NCBI RefSeq assembly: GCF_005845365.1
Contig: NZ_CP040509.1
Location: forward strand, 992,001 to 1,056,000
DNA from: Rhodoluna limnophila
GTDB lineage: Bacteria > Actinomycetota > Actinomycetes > Actinomycetales > Microbacteriaceae
Length of the DNA stretch: 64,000 nucleotides
Direction: 5' to 3'
This document shows positions 10,310 to 19,345 of the stretch, in pieces. The notes under the pieces are model-generated. The model made no database searches and was not told the DNA's origin. It saw only the letters and a program-made list of their open reading frames with translations. Both the position numbers and the translations under genes were made by a program. How positions within the stretch are numbered: the first letter of the stretch is position 1; each line of letters opens with the position of its first letter.

Positions 10310-11284
10310 TTACGCGTGCCCGGGGAATAGCTTGTTGACCGACTCGTCACCGAAGACTGCACTGATTGCCGCAGCGATTAGCGGAGCAATCGAGAGCACA
10401 GTCAGGTTGTCGAACTGCTTGTCAGGCGTGATTGGCAAGGTGTTGGTAACAATTACCTCGTCGACCACACCGCTTGAAAGACGCTCAACAGCTGGTTTTG
10501 AGAAAACCGCGTGGGTTGCAGCAACAATTACTCGTGCTGCCCCGTTGTCCTTCAAAGCCTTGGCAGCCGCGACAATCGTGCCCGCGGTGTCAATCATGTC
10601 GTCAACCAGCAAACAGGTACGGCCCTTTACGTCACCAACAAGCTCGTGGGCCTCTACCTGGTTTGGGCGGTCCGGGTCGCGACGCTTGTGGATGATGGCC
10701 AGCGGTGCACCAAGGCGCTCGGCCCAGATGTCCGCCACGCGCACGCGGCCTGAGTCCGGAGAAACCACAGTGAGGTTCTCGTTGCCGAAGCGCTCAGCAA
10801 CGTGGTCTGCCAGCATCGGAAGCGCCCAAAGGTGATCAACCGGACCGTCGAAGAAACCCTGGATCTGAGGAGTGTGAAGGTCAACTGACATAATTCGGTT
10901 GGCACCGGCCGCCTTGAACAAATCAGTCATTAGACGGGCAGAGATTGGCTCGCGTCCTTTGTGCTTTTTGTCCTGGCGAGCGTAAGGAAAGAATGGGGCG
11001 ACAACTGTGATTCGCTTTGCCGATGAACGCTTCATAGCGTCAACCATGAGCAACTGCTCCATGATCCAGTTGTTGATGCCGGATGAGTGTGACTGAATGA
11101 CGAATGCGTCGACACCGCGAACAGATTCTTCATAGCGAACGAAGGTTTCACCGTTGGCAAAGTCGTATGCCGTGGTCGGGACCAGTGAGGTGTTCAGCAG
11201 GGTGGCAACCTCTTCAGCAAGAGCTTGGTGTGCGCGCCCGCTAACGATGACTAGTCGTTTTGAATTGCTGGCTGTGATTTCCAA
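10310..11284 (-). CDS. prs: Ribose-phosphate pyrophosphokinase (PRPP synthetase)
   Basis: Makes PRPP from ribose 5-phosphate and ATP for nucleotide, His and Trp synthesis. 324 residues, normal for class I. Visible motifs are the flexible-loop region PFFPYARQDKKHKGREPIS, SVDLHTPQIQGFF (metal and ATP binding), VVSPDSGRVRVAD, and the PRPP loop LLVDDMIDTAGTI. The start is TTG with GGGAG 6 bases upstream. It follows glmU by 25 bases, the conserved actinobacterial glmU-prs pair. Confidence 0.97.
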   Translation of the reverse strand: MEITASNSKRLVIVSGRAHQALAEEVATLLNTSLVPTTAYDFANGETFVRYEESVRGVDAFVIQSHSSGINNWIMEQLLMVDAMKRSSAKRITVVAPFFPYARQDKKHKGREPISARLMTDLFKAAGANRIMSVDLHTPQIQGFFDGPVDHLWALPMLADHVAERFGNENLTVVSPDSGRVRVADIWAERLGAPLAIIHKRRDPDRPNQVEAHELVGDVKGRTCLLVDDMIDTAGTIVAAAKALKDNGAARVIVAATHAVFSKPAVERLSSGVVDEVIVTNTLPITPDKQFDNLTVLSIAPLIAAAISAVFGDESVNKLFPGHA

Positions 11285-11309
11285 GATGGGCTCCCGCTTT
11301 CTGAGTAAT

Positions 11310-12734
11310 TTAGTTTTTTGCCTTGTGGGCGGCTTCTGCTGCTTTAGTGCCAGGGCGCTTAGAGATTACCCAGTCGGCCAGATTACGCTGCGGTGCAACG
11401 TTCATAGCCAAATCGCCAGCCTCTACACTGCGGCGAACTACAGTTCCTGCAGCGGTGTAAGCCCCATCACCAATGGTAATTGGTGCAACAAAAACATTGT
11501 GCGAGCCGGTTCGAACATGCGAACCAACTGTGCTCGAGTGCTTGGCTACGCCATCGTAGTTGGCAAAAATTGTGCCTGCACCGATGTTCGATAGCTCGCC
11601 GATGGTCGCGTCACCCACGTAGCTCAGGTGCGGAACCTTTGATCCGGCACCGATTTTGGCATTCTTGGTTTCGACAAAGGTGCCGATTTTGCCATCGGCA
11701 CCGAGTTCGGTTCCGGCTCGCAAGAACGAGAACGGACCAACCGATGCGCCTGCGCCGATGATCGAGCCGGTTACGTGCGACTTAACAACAGTTGCGCCCT
11801 CGGCAACCTGGGTGTCAACCATGTATACCTCTGGACCAACCGTGGCTCCGGCAGAAATCTGGGTCAGCCCCTTGAGCTGGGTACCAGCCAACAGGGTGAC
11901 GTCCTCGCCCAGTTGCACGGTCACGTCAATCCAAGTCGAACCTGAGTCCTGAATGGTCACGCCAGCTCGTTGCCAGGCTTCGCAAATTCTGTAGTTCAAT
12001 TCGGCCGCCACTTCGGAAAGCTGAACTCGATCGTTGATTCCGGCCACCAACCAGTTATCAGCAACAGCCAATGCCTGGACTCGTTTTCCTTGGTGCAACA
12101 ACTCGGCTGCTGCATCGGTCAGGTACTTTTCTCCCTGAGCGTTGTGCGAGCCAACTTTTGCCAAAGCAGAGCGCAGGTTGGCGGCATCAAAGACGTAAAC
12201 ACCCGCGTTTACTTCTGCAATCTCCAACTGGTCGGCATCAGCATCGCGGTGTTCAACAATTTGGATGAACTTACCGTCATTGCTGCGGATAATTCGACCG
12301 TAGCCGGTTGGGTCATCAACAACAGCCGTAAGGATAGACGCTGCGTAACCACCTGCGAGGTGCTCGCCAAGAAGTGATTCAAGCGTTGTCACGTCTAGCA
12401 GCGGGACATCGCCGCTGGTTACGATTACCGCACCATCGAAATCGGCTGGCAGCGCCTCAAGGCCACATTCGACCGCGCGCCCAGTACCTGGCACATCATC
12501 TTGTTCGGCAATTACCGCAGTCGGAAAGTAAGCGCTGATGTACTCAGAGATTAAATCTTTTTGGTGGCGAACAACGGGCACCACGTGCGCGGCACCGAGA
12601 GAGGTGGCAGTGGCCAAAACGTGGCCAAGGAGCGGAAGTCCGGCAAGCTCATGCATAACTTTCGGTTTTGCCGAACGCATACGAGTTCCAGAACCGGCAG
12701 CCAAAACGATGACTGCTAGGCGCTGTTCGCTCAT
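11310..12734 (-). CDS. glmU: Bifunctional UDP-GlcNAc pyrophosphorylase / GlcN-1-P acetyltransferase
   Basis: Catalyses the last two steps to UDP-GlcNAc for peptidoglycan. The N-terminal nucleotidyltransferase domain carries VIVLAAGSGTRMRSAKPKV (about residues 8-26) and the metal-site region SGDVPLLD. The C-terminal left-handed beta-helix shows hexapeptide repeats, with FVETKNAKIGAGSKVPHLSY and GAGTIFANYDG as acetyl-CoA and active-site segments. The start is the ATG with AGGAG 4 bases upstream, giving 474 residues; an upstream TTG in frame lacks a ribosome site. It lies just downstream of tRNA-Gln on the same strand. Confidence 0.96.
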   Translation of the reverse strand: MSEQRLAVIVLAAGSGTRMRSAKPKVMHELAGLPLLGHVLATATSLGAAHVVPVVRHQKDLISEYISAYFPTAVIAEQDDVPGTGRAVECGLEALPADFDGAVIVTSGDVPLLDVTTLESLLGEHLAGGYAASILTAVVDDPTGYGRIIRSNDGKFIQIVEHRDADADQLEIAEVNAGVYVFDAANLRSALAKVGSHNAQGEKYLTDAAAELLHQGKRVQALAVADNWLVAGINDRVQLSEVAAELNYRICEAWQRAGVTIQDSGSTWIDVTVQLGEDVTLLAGTQLKGLTQISAGATVGPEVYMVDTQVAEGATVVKSHVTGSIIGAGASVGPFSFLRAGTELGADGKIGTFVETKNAKIGAGSKVPHLSYVGDATIGELSNIGAGTIFANYDGVAKHSSTVGSHVRTGSHNVFVAPITIGDGAYTAAGTVVRRSVEAGDLAMNVAPQRNLADWVISKRPGTKAAEAAHKAKN

Positions 12735-12760
12735 TTTGCTCCTGTTCAAATGCTGATGCG

Positions 12761-12831
12761 CTCCCCCACCAGGACTCGAACCTAGAAAGCCGCCTCCAAA
12801 GGGCGGAGTGTTGCCATTACACCATGGGGGA
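12761..12831 (-). tRNA. tRNA-Gln (anticodon UUG)
   Basis: A 71-base cloverleaf folds: acceptor TCCCCCA/TGGGGGA with discriminator G, D stem GTGT/ACAC, anticodon stem CCGCC/GGCGG with loop CTTTGGA (anticodon TTG), and T arm CTAGG-TTCGAGT-CCTGG. CCA is not encoded. It ends 26 bases upstream of the glmU start on the same strand. Confidence 0.96.
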
Positions 12832-12891
12832 TCCGCAGTATTTCGACTGCCCCTTAAGTCTGCCAGATAAGCAGGCCCGCTGGTGCGATTT

Positions 12892-14709
12892 CTATTGAAG
12901 TAACTCGGAAGTTTCTAGCCATTCGAGTTCTAATTCTTCACGCTTGGCATTTAATTCGGTTTGCTTGCTCACGAATTTAGCCAAACCGGCATAGTCACTC
13001 TGATCATGCTGAGCCATCTCGCCGTGGAGCCTGGTCTCGTCACTAGCAATCTTTTCCAGAGCACGCTCAATGCGCGCCAAATTCTTCTCAGCCTCACGAA
13101 CTTGAGCACCCGAAAGAACCGGCGCGGATTTTGCGTCGGCAACTGACCCAGATGTTGAATCTGCGCGTCCGTTCGCAGCTGATCCTCCGCGAGAGTTGCC
13201 GAGAGAGTGGCGGCGAAGTTCGAGGTATTGGTCGACGCCACCGGTTAGGTGTCGAAGGTTTCCGTCGCCGAGCAGAGCATATTGATGGTCTGTTACTCGC
13301 TCGAGCAGGTATCGGTCGTGACTAACCACAATGAGCGTGCCCGGCCAACCGTCAAGCAGGTCTTCCATCGCAGCAAGGATGTCGGTGTCGAGGTCGTTGG
13401 TTGGTTCATCGAGAATCAGGACGTTAGGTTCACCAAAAAGCAATCTCAAAAATTGAAGCCGGCGTCGCTGCCCGCCAGACAAATCTTCAATCGGTGTCTG
13501 CAATTGCGCCTGTGTAAAGCCAAGTTGCTCGACCAGCTGGCCGATGCCAACCTCTTTTTTGTCGACCACGAAGAAGGACTTTTCTCTGGCGATGAGGCTG
13601 AAAATGCGCTCACCGTGAAATTCATCTAGCTCTTTTACATCCTGGCTAAGGGTCGCGATTTTTACAGTTTTACCGCGTTTGATGCGGCCAGATGTTGGTT
13701 CAAGCAGTCCCTGAACTAACTTCAACAGGGTTGTCTTGCCGGCGCCATTGACTCCCACAAGCCCAACTCGATCCCCCGGACCTAGCCTCCAGGTGACGTC
13801 ATGTAGCAACTCTCGACCATCGATCTCGTAGGTGAGGTTTTCTACGTCCAGTACGTCTTTACCCAAACGAGCCGTGGCCAATTTAGAGAGGGCAACGCGG
13901 TCCCGCGGCTCTGGCTCGTTGGCAATAAGTTCTGCCGCTGCATCCATGCGGAATTTTGGCTTGGATGTTCTGGCTGGCGCACCGCGGCGCAACCAGGCCA
14001 GCTCTTTACGCATCAGATTCTGACGGCGTGATTCAGAGGCTGCGGCACTTCTATCGCGTTCATTGCGCTGCAGGATGTACGCGGCATAACCGCCCTCAAA
14101 CGGCTCAATCACACCGTCGTGGACCTCCCACGTTAGGTTGCACACCTCATCAAGAAACCATCGGTCGTGAGTTACCACGAGCAGACCGCCACCGTTATTC
14201 GCCCATCGTGTCTTTAGGTGACTGGCTAGCCAAGCAACACCCTCGATGTCCAGGTGGTTGGTTGGCTCGTCCAGCATCACAATGTCTAGATCCTGAACCA
14301 GCAATTTCGCCAACGCGACTCGACGTCGTTGACCACCGGAAAGTTCGCCGACCTGCTTTTCCCAATCCAAGTCGTTTAGAAGCCCCGAAATGACATCGCG
14401 GATTTTGGCATCGCCAGCCCATTCGTGTTCCGGCATGTCACCGACCACAGCCTGCCCGATGGTTTGCCCGGGGTCGATGACGTCAGCTTGATCCAAGAGA
14501 CCGTAGGTCATGCCATTTCTGTGGGTTACGCGCCCACCATCCGGCTGTATCCGCTTTGCCAAAAGTTTAAGCAGCGTTGATTTTCCATCGCCGTTTCTAC
14601 CGACAATTCCAATCCGGTCGCCTTCATTAACACCGATGGTGATCTCGTCGAAAACCTTCTTGGTAGGAAACTCCAATGACAACGCCTCTGCGCCGAGCAG
14701 ATGGGCCAT
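12892..14709 (-). CDS. ABC-F family ATPase
   Basis: 605 residues with two ABC nucleotide-binding domains and no membrane segments, the hallmark of ABC-F proteins that act on ribosomes. The first domain has Walker A GIVGRNGDGKSTLLKLL (about residues 34-50), signature GELSGGQRRRVALAKLL and Walker B LDIVMLDEPTNHLD. The second has GLVGVNGAGKTTLLKLV, EDLSGGQRRRLQFLRLL and VLILDEPTNDLD. A charged linker and a C-terminal coiled coil (about 540-605) resemble the Uup group. Its start overlaps the ispE stop (TAATG). A housekeeping translation factor is more likely than a resistance protein, but this cannot be settled here. Confidence 0.9.
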   Translation of the reverse strand: MAHLLGAEALSLEFPTKKVFDEITIGVNEGDRIGIVGRNGDGKSTLLKLLAKRIQPDGGRVTHRNGMTYGLLDQADVIDPGQTIGQAVVGDMPEHEWAGDAKIRDVISGLLNDLDWEKQVGELSGGQRRRVALAKLLVQDLDIVMLDEPTNHLDIEGVAWLASHLKTRWANNGGGLLVVTHDRWFLDEVCNLTWEVHDGVIEPFEGGYAAYILQRNERDRSAAASESRRQNLMRKELAWLRRGAPARTSKPKFRMDAAAELIANEPEPRDRVALSKLATARLGKDVLDVENLTYEIDGRELLHDVTWRLGPGDRVGLVGVNGAGKTTLLKLVQGLLEPTSGRIKRGKTVKIATLSQDVKELDEFHGERIFSLIAREKSFFVVDKKEVGIGQLVEQLGFTQAQLQTPIEDLSGGQRRRLQFLRLLFGEPNVLILDEPTNDLDTDILAAMEDLLDGWPGTLIVVSHDRYLLERVTDHQYALLGDGNLRHLTGGVDQYLELRRHSLGNSRGGSAANGRADSTSGSVADAKSAPVLSGAQVREAEKNLARIERALEKIASDETRLHGEMAQHDQSDYAGLAKFVSKQTELNAKREELELEWLETSELLQ

Positions 14710-15641
14710 TAGTTTTTCTCCAATTTCGCGCCTTCAGATGGACCATAGGTCACTAGCGCTTCGTATCCAAGCACAGATAGATTGTTGGCAATTACCTCAG
14801 CCATGTCTGCGCTTTCGACCAAGAATGCAACCGTCGGGCCAGAGCCTGAAACCATTCCGGCCAATGCCCCCGCGGCCACGCCGTCGCTTATTGTTTTGGC
14901 AAGCTCGGGAATGGCCTGGATGGAACACTCTTCCAAATCGTTGCGGATGTGTTTGGCCAATTCATGGGCATCGCCGGACTGCAGCGCCTCGATTAGGCCA
15001 GCAGGAATGCTAGGAGCCGGCAGAGCGGCTGGGTCCAACCCGCGTGACACTCTAAGTGCGTCGAGCTTCTGATAAACACTCGGAGTACTAAGCCCGCCAT
15101 CGTGAGGAACCAAAACCCAATGAGTGGTTTTGACCCCTTCAATCGCCTCGAGTGAATCGCCTCGACCGGTTCCGACAGCCACTCCACCCATCAGAGCAAA
15201 AGGCACATCTGCGCCGAGTTCGCCAGCCTGTTTCATTAGCGCTGATGTCATGATTCCGGAACAGTAGAGGTCATTTGCGGCCAACAAGGCTGCAGCCGCA
15301 TCGGCAGAACCGCCACCCATGCCGCCAGCGACCGGCACCGATTTATCGATTTGAAAATGAACCGGATGTGCCGGCTGGGTTTCTGCTAGCGCAGAAACAA
15401 GTTTTGCTGCGCGGACCACCAAGTTGTCTTCTCCGGTCGGGACACCGGCCAACTGGCTTGACGAAAGCGAACCTTCAACCGCCACTGACCAGGCAACGGC
15501 CGGACTAAGGGTAACCCGCTCGCGAAGCCCAAGTGCTAGGTAAACGCTGGCAACGTCGTGATAGCCATCGGGCTGAAGCGAACCGACTTCAAAGTAGAGA
15601 TTTATTTTCCCCGGCGCATCGGCCGTCACGCTGTGATTCAA
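14709..15641 (-). CDS. ispE: 4-diphosphocytidyl-2-C-methyl-D-erythritol kinase
   Basis: GHMP kinase of the MEP isoprenoid pathway; it phosphorylates CDP-ME at the 2-position. 310 residues. The N-terminal APGKINLYFEVG and the ATP loop VPVAGGMGGGSADAAAALL are clear, and MVSGSGPTVAFLV is the third GHMP motif. The TTG start overlaps the stop of the small upstream gene (TTGA); a GTG four codons in is an alternative. ispDF, elsewhere in this window, supplies the neighbouring pathway steps. The order rsmA-ispE-ABC-F is usual in Actinobacteria. Confidence 0.94.
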   Translation of the reverse strand: MNHSVTADAPGKINLYFEVGSLQPDGYHDVASVYLALGLRERVTLSPAVAWSVAVEGSLSSSQLAGVPTGEDNLVVRAAKLVSALAETQPAHPVHFQIDKSVPVAGGMGGGSADAAAALLAANDLYCSGIMTSALMKQAGELGADVPFALMGGVAVGTGRGDSLEAIEGVKTTHWVLVPHDGGLSTPSVYQKLDALRVSRGLDPAALPAPSIPAGLIEALQSGDAHELAKHIRNDLEECSIQAIPELAKTISDGVAAGALAGMVSGSGPTVAFLVESADMAEVIANNLSVLGYEALVTYGPSEGAKLEKN

Positions 15642-15943
15642 GCGATTTCCAGTCGACCGTGAACACCGGCAAAAACTTCACGCCAGTAAAGCTCGCGTGG
15701 TTTGATGCCATCCAGGTCGGGCACAAGCTCGTGAACAACGCGAACATTTACTGATCCGTCAATCAACTCAAAACTAATAATCGCCCTGGTCCGGTCATCG
15801 AAGGCCAGGGTAATTTGCCCATTTTTAGTACCCAGAACTCTTGGGCGATCAAAAACGACCCACGAAGATACGTCATTCAAAACGGTGAACAGTCGCTGAA
15901 GTTCGACATTGAACATTTCTTCGACTTTGAAAGATAAAGCCAT
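15638..15943 (-). CDS. Small protein, possibly SRPBCC/AHSA1-like
   Basis: 101 residues from the ATG that overlaps the rsmA stop (TGATG). The ending YWREVFAGVHGRLEIA resembles the last helix of START/SRPBCC (AHSA1-type) domains, and the middle is beta-rich (GQITLAFDDRTRAIISFELI), but the protein is shorter than most of that family. The function is unknown. Stop/start overlaps on both sides place it firmly in the rsmA-ispE operon. Confidence 0.7.
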   Translation of the reverse strand: MALSFKVEEMFNVELQRLFTVLNDVSSWVVFDRPRVLGTKNGQITLAFDDRTRAIISFELIDGSVNVRVVHELVPDLDGIKPRELYWREVFAGVHGRLEIA

Positions 15944-16779
15944 CACTGCCTCGCTTTCGCAATTGCCAAGAATTGGTGTACATCAAGTTCTTCACCTCGA
16001 GCCTGAGGGCTAACCCCAGCCTCGATCAAAATTCTCTCGGCCTCGGCCGCTGACCCAGCCCAAACAGCAAGTGCCTGACGAAGGGTTTTGCGCCTCTGGC
16101 CAAAAGCTGCATCGGCAACTTCAAAGGTTGCCAGGCGCAGCTCTTCAGAACCTAGAGCAACAGCACGTTTGGCAAAAAAGACAAGTGCCGAGTCAACATT
16201 TGGCACTGGCCAGAAGATGTTGCGGCCAACGTTCCCGGCCAGATACGAGTCTGCATACCAAGCCAATTTGACGCTAGGGACTCCGTAAATTTTTGATCCG
16301 GGCGTTGCTGCCAATCGGTGCGCAACTTCAGCCTGGACCAAAACCAGACCCTTTTGGATGGTCGGAAATTGCTCTAAGAAGTGCAGGAGAACGGGCACCG
16401 AGATGTTGTAGGGCAGGTTCGCCACCAATGCGTCCGGCGAGGCTGGGAGTTCGGTAACTTTTAGCGCATCGTTTCGAACCAGGGTGAAGTCAGTCCCCGG
16501 AGCTCGATTAGAAATCGTCGTCTCAAGTTCGGCAGCCATCTTTGGATCAATTTCAACGGCAATTACCTTCTGAGCAACCTCTAGGAGACCAAGAGTTAGC
16601 GAGCCAAGGCCCGGTCCAATTTCAACTACCACCTCTTGGCCCCTGAGCTTTGCTGCGGTCACAATTCGGCGAATGGTGTTTGGGTCGGTCACGAAGTTTT
16701 GGCCCAATTTTTTAGTCGGCGTGACGTCAAGTTTGCTCGCTAGAGCACGGATGTCGACAGCACCCAAAAGTTCAACCAT
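15943..16779 (-). CDS. rsmA: 16S rRNA dimethyladenosine transferase (KsgA/RsmA)
   Basis: Dimethylates two adjacent adenosines near the 3' end of 16S rRNA during 30S maturation. 278 residues. KKLGQNFVTDPNTIRRIV, VVEIGPGLGSLTLGLL (SAM site), VIAVEIDPKMA and the catalytic NLPYNIS are all visible, with the helical C-terminal domain after about residue 190. The start is the ATG at 16779, because GGAGG lies 7 bases upstream and the ATG overlaps the tatD stop (TAATG); a start six codons earlier lacks this. Confidence 0.96.
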   Translation of the reverse strand: MVELLGAVDIRALASKLDVTPTKKLGQNFVTDPNTIRRIVTAAKLRGQEVVVEIGPGLGSLTLGLLEVAQKVIAVEIDPKMAAELETTISNRAPGTDFTLVRNDALKVTELPASPDALVANLPYNISVPVLLHFLEQFPTIQKGLVLVQAEVAHRLAATPGSKIYGVPSVKLAWYADSYLAGNVGRNIFWPVPNVDSALVFFAKRAVALGSEELRLATFEVADAAFGQRRKTLRQALAVWAGSAAEAERILIEAGVSPQARGEELDVHQFLAIAKARQ

Positions 16780-17702
16780 TAGAAACCCTCCGACCAAGAA
16801 CCGTAAACGGCTTCAGTGTTCAAGGCTAACTGAGCGCACAGCGCTTCTAGGTCTGCGTCTCGAACCTCGGCCATCTTTCGAACCGTGATTGGAACAAGAT
16901 AAGGCGTGTTTGGACGGCCACGATATGGCTCTGGCGCCAGGAAGGGAGCATCTGTTTCGACCAGGATTAGTTCGGCGGGTGCCATTGCGAGAGAATCACG
17001 CAGGTGCTGGTTGCGCTTGATCGTGATGTTGCCGGCAAACGACATGTACCAGCCGTTCTGAATACAAATTTCAGCCAGGTCGGTATCACCGGAATAGCAG
17101 TGGAAAACCACTTTGTCCGGAGCACCCACCCGCTTCAGCGTCTCGACGACATCTTCGTGCGCGTCACGGTCATGAATCATGAGGGCAAGATTGTTTTCTT
17201 TGGCAATCCGAATGTGCCCTTCAAAACTGTGACGCTGCAGGAGAATTTCTTCCTGGCCTTCAGTCCTAAAAAAATCCAATCCGGTCTCGCCAATGGCACG
17301 CACCCGCGGCTGGGTGGCCAGTGCCGCAATTTCTGCAATTGCCTGGTCAAGCGCTGGCTTGGTTTTATAAAGCGGAGCCTCGTTTGGATGAAGGGCTACG
17401 GCAGCCAAAATTCTAGGGTCCTCGGTGGCAACCTGAGCACACCATTTTGAACTCTCTAGGGTGACACCGACTTGAACGATTCCGCGCACGCCAACCGAAA
17501 CAGCGCGGTCGAGGTTTTCACGCCAGGGCATAACACCTAGGTCGTCATCAAATTCAAACTCGAGGTGGCAGTGATTGTCGTAAACCGGAAGCGGCAATGG
17601 CTCTGGATTCGAAGGAAAAGCCTTTACCTTAGCCTTGCTACTTGAACCGGCTGCCTCAGGTTTTCCAGCTTTAGAGCTCCGAACAAATTGCTCTTCGGCC
17701 AC
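16779..17702 (-). CDS. TatD-family metal-dependent hydrolase
   Basis: 307 residues, TIM-barrel amidohydrolase fold. Metal-binding and signature segments are DNHCHLEFEFDDDLG (HxH, about residues 42-56), AIGETGLDFFR (Glu ligand), LMIHDRDAHEDVV, VVFHCYSGDTDLAEICI and VETDAPFLAPEPYRGRPNTP. TatD enzymes are 3'-5' exonucleases or D-aminoacyl-tRNA-type hydrolases. An N-terminal Ser/Lys/Pro-rich stretch of about 35 residues precedes the barrel. The start is GTG, 3 bases after the metG stop; metG-tatD-rsmA is a conserved order. Confidence 0.93.
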   Translation of the reverse strand: MAEEQFVRSSKAGKPEAAGSSSKAKVKAFPSNPEPLPLPVYDNHCHLEFEFDDDLGVMPWRENLDRAVSVGVRGIVQVGVTLESSKWCAQVATEDPRILAAVALHPNEAPLYKTKPALDQAIAEIAALATQPRVRAIGETGLDFFRTEGQEEILLQRHSFEGHIRIAKENNLALMIHDRDAHEDVVETLKRVGAPDKVVFHCYSGDTDLAEICIQNGWYMSFAGNITIKRNQHLRDSLAMAPAELILVETDAPFLAPEPYRGRPNTPYLVPITVRKMAEVRDADLEALCAQLALNTEAVYGSWSEGF

Positions 17703-17704
17703 GG

Positions 17705-19318
17705 CTACTTCGATTCTGCGGTCGGGTCTGACTCAATACGCGGGAATAGCGGTTCAAGTGCGGTAAGCGCAGTTCCGCTTGGCAACTGAGACCAAGTGGC
17801 AGCATCAGTCAAGATTTGGCTGTCCAGGTCGCCCAAACCGCCACCCAGCGCAGACCACAATTTGGCGGTTGCCTTTGGTGTGATTGGGTTCAATAGAACA
17901 GCAAGCACGCGAAGACCCTCAGCGGTGGTGTTCAGCACAGTACCCAAACGCTCGCGGTTGGCCTCATCTTTGGCCAAAACCCAAGGCTCTTGAACAGTGA
18001 TGTAGTTGTTTAGCTCATCAACCAGCGTCCAAATTGCTGCAATTGCATCCTGGATAGCAACTTCGTCAATTGCTTTGTCAGCCGCAAGAACCGCATCGGC
18101 GGCCACTTTTTGAACGGCAAGGTCGGCATCAGAGAATGCACCAGCGGCTGGCAAGACACCATCAAAGTATTTGTGAATCATGGCGATTGCGCGAGAGGCC
18201 AGGTTACCGAACCCATTAGCCAATTCGGCTTGGTAGCGGGCTGATAGGTCTTCCCAAGAGAAGGAGCCATCCTGGCCAAAGGCGATTGCCTTCATGAAGT
18301 AGTAACGGAATGCGTCAGATCCGAAGGTCTCGGTAATCTGGCTCGGTGCAATTCCGGTGAGTTTGGATTTGGACATCTTCTCGCCACCAACAAGTAGCCA
18401 TCCGTGACCAAAAATCTGCTGCGAAGGCTCTAGCCCTGCTGCCATGAGCATGGCCGGCCAAATCACAGCGTGGAATCGCAGAATGTCTTTACCAACGACC
18501 TGGACCGAGGCTGGCCAAAGTGATTCGAATTTAGCCTTGGCCTCTGCGGAGTCATCTCCATAACCAATGGCGGTGATGTAGTTGAGGAGCGCATCGAACC
18601 AAACGTAGGTGATGTGACTGTCGTCCCAAGGAATGTCAATTCCCCAGTCAAACTTTTCCTTTGAACGAGAGATTGACAGGTCTTCGAGTCCTCGGCGCAC
18701 AAACGAGATAACTTCGTTTCGAGCTGAATCCGGCTGAATGAATTTCGGGTTGGCTTCGAAGTGAGCCAATAGACGGTCTTCGAATTCGCTCAGCTTGAAG
18801 AAGTAGTTGGTTTCTTGAAGTTTTTCTACTGGCTTTGAGTGAATAGCGCAGACAGCTTGCCCAGCAAAGGCACCCTCGCCCTCAAGCAGGTCAGCCTCGG
18901 TTTTGTACTCTTCGCAACCAACACAGTAGTTACCTTCGTAAGAACCCCGATAAATGAATCCGGTGTCGTAAAGGTGCTGCAAGAACTTCTGGACAGCCTT
19001 TTCGTGACGCGGTTCAGTTGTGCGAATGAAATCCTGGTTGCGAATATCGATGGTTTCAAGCAACGGCAACCATGCCTCGGCGACCAGTTTGTCAGCCCAG
19101 TCCTGCGGAGTGGTCTTGTTAGCCGCAGCAGTGCGCAAAATCTTCTCGCCGTGCTCGTCGGTTCCGGTCAGCAAGAATGAATTCTCGCCGCGCTGACGGT
19201 GCCAGCGTGCCAAAACGTCCGATGCAACCTCGGTGTAGGCGTGACCGATGTGGGGAGCATCGTTGACATAGAAGATCGGAGTCGTGACGTAGAACGACTT
19301 TCCGTTGATATTTGGCAT
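17705..19318 (-). CDS. metG: Methionyl-tRNA synthetase
   Basis: Class I synthetase charging tRNA-Met. About 537 residues, no C-terminal dimerisation domain. FYVTTPIFYVNDAPHIGHAY holds the HIGH motif; the zinc knuckle CVGCEEYK and the KMSKSKLTG loop are present, with a helical anticodon-binding domain after about residue 360. The start chosen is ATG 19318: TAAGAT ends 7 bases upstream, a leaderless arrangement, and the family N-terminus is short. An in-frame ATG three codons earlier is an alternative. Confidence 0.96.
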   Translation of the reverse strand: MPNINGKSFYVTTPIFYVNDAPHIGHAYTEVASDVLARWHRQRGENSFLLTGTDEHGEKILRTAAANKTTPQDWADKLVAEAWLPLLETIDIRNQDFIRTTEPRHEKAVQKFLQHLYDTGFIYRGSYEGNYCVGCEEYKTEADLLEGEGAFAGQAVCAIHSKPVEKLQETNYFFKLSEFEDRLLAHFEANPKFIQPDSARNEVISFVRRGLEDLSISRSKEKFDWGIDIPWDDSHITYVWFDALLNYITAIGYGDDSAEAKAKFESLWPASVQVVGKDILRFHAVIWPAMLMAAGLEPSQQIFGHGWLLVGGEKMSKSKLTGIAPSQITETFGSDAFRYYFMKAIAFGQDGSFSWEDLSARYQAELANGFGNLASRAIAMIHKYFDGVLPAAGAFSDADLAVQKVAADAVLAADKAIDEVAIQDAIAAIWTLVDELNNYITVQEPWVLAKDEANRERLGTVLNTTAEGLRVLAVLLNPITPKATAKLWSALGGGLGDLDSQILTDAATWSQLPSGTALTALEPLFPRIESDPTAESK

Positions 19319-19331
19319 GGTTTCCATCTTA
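19316..19331 (-). promoter_or_regulatory. Leaderless-type promoter of metG
   Basis: TAAGAT (19326-19331), seven bases, then ATG at 19318. Confidence 0.4.
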
Positions 19332-19345
19332 ACCGAGGTGTGGCA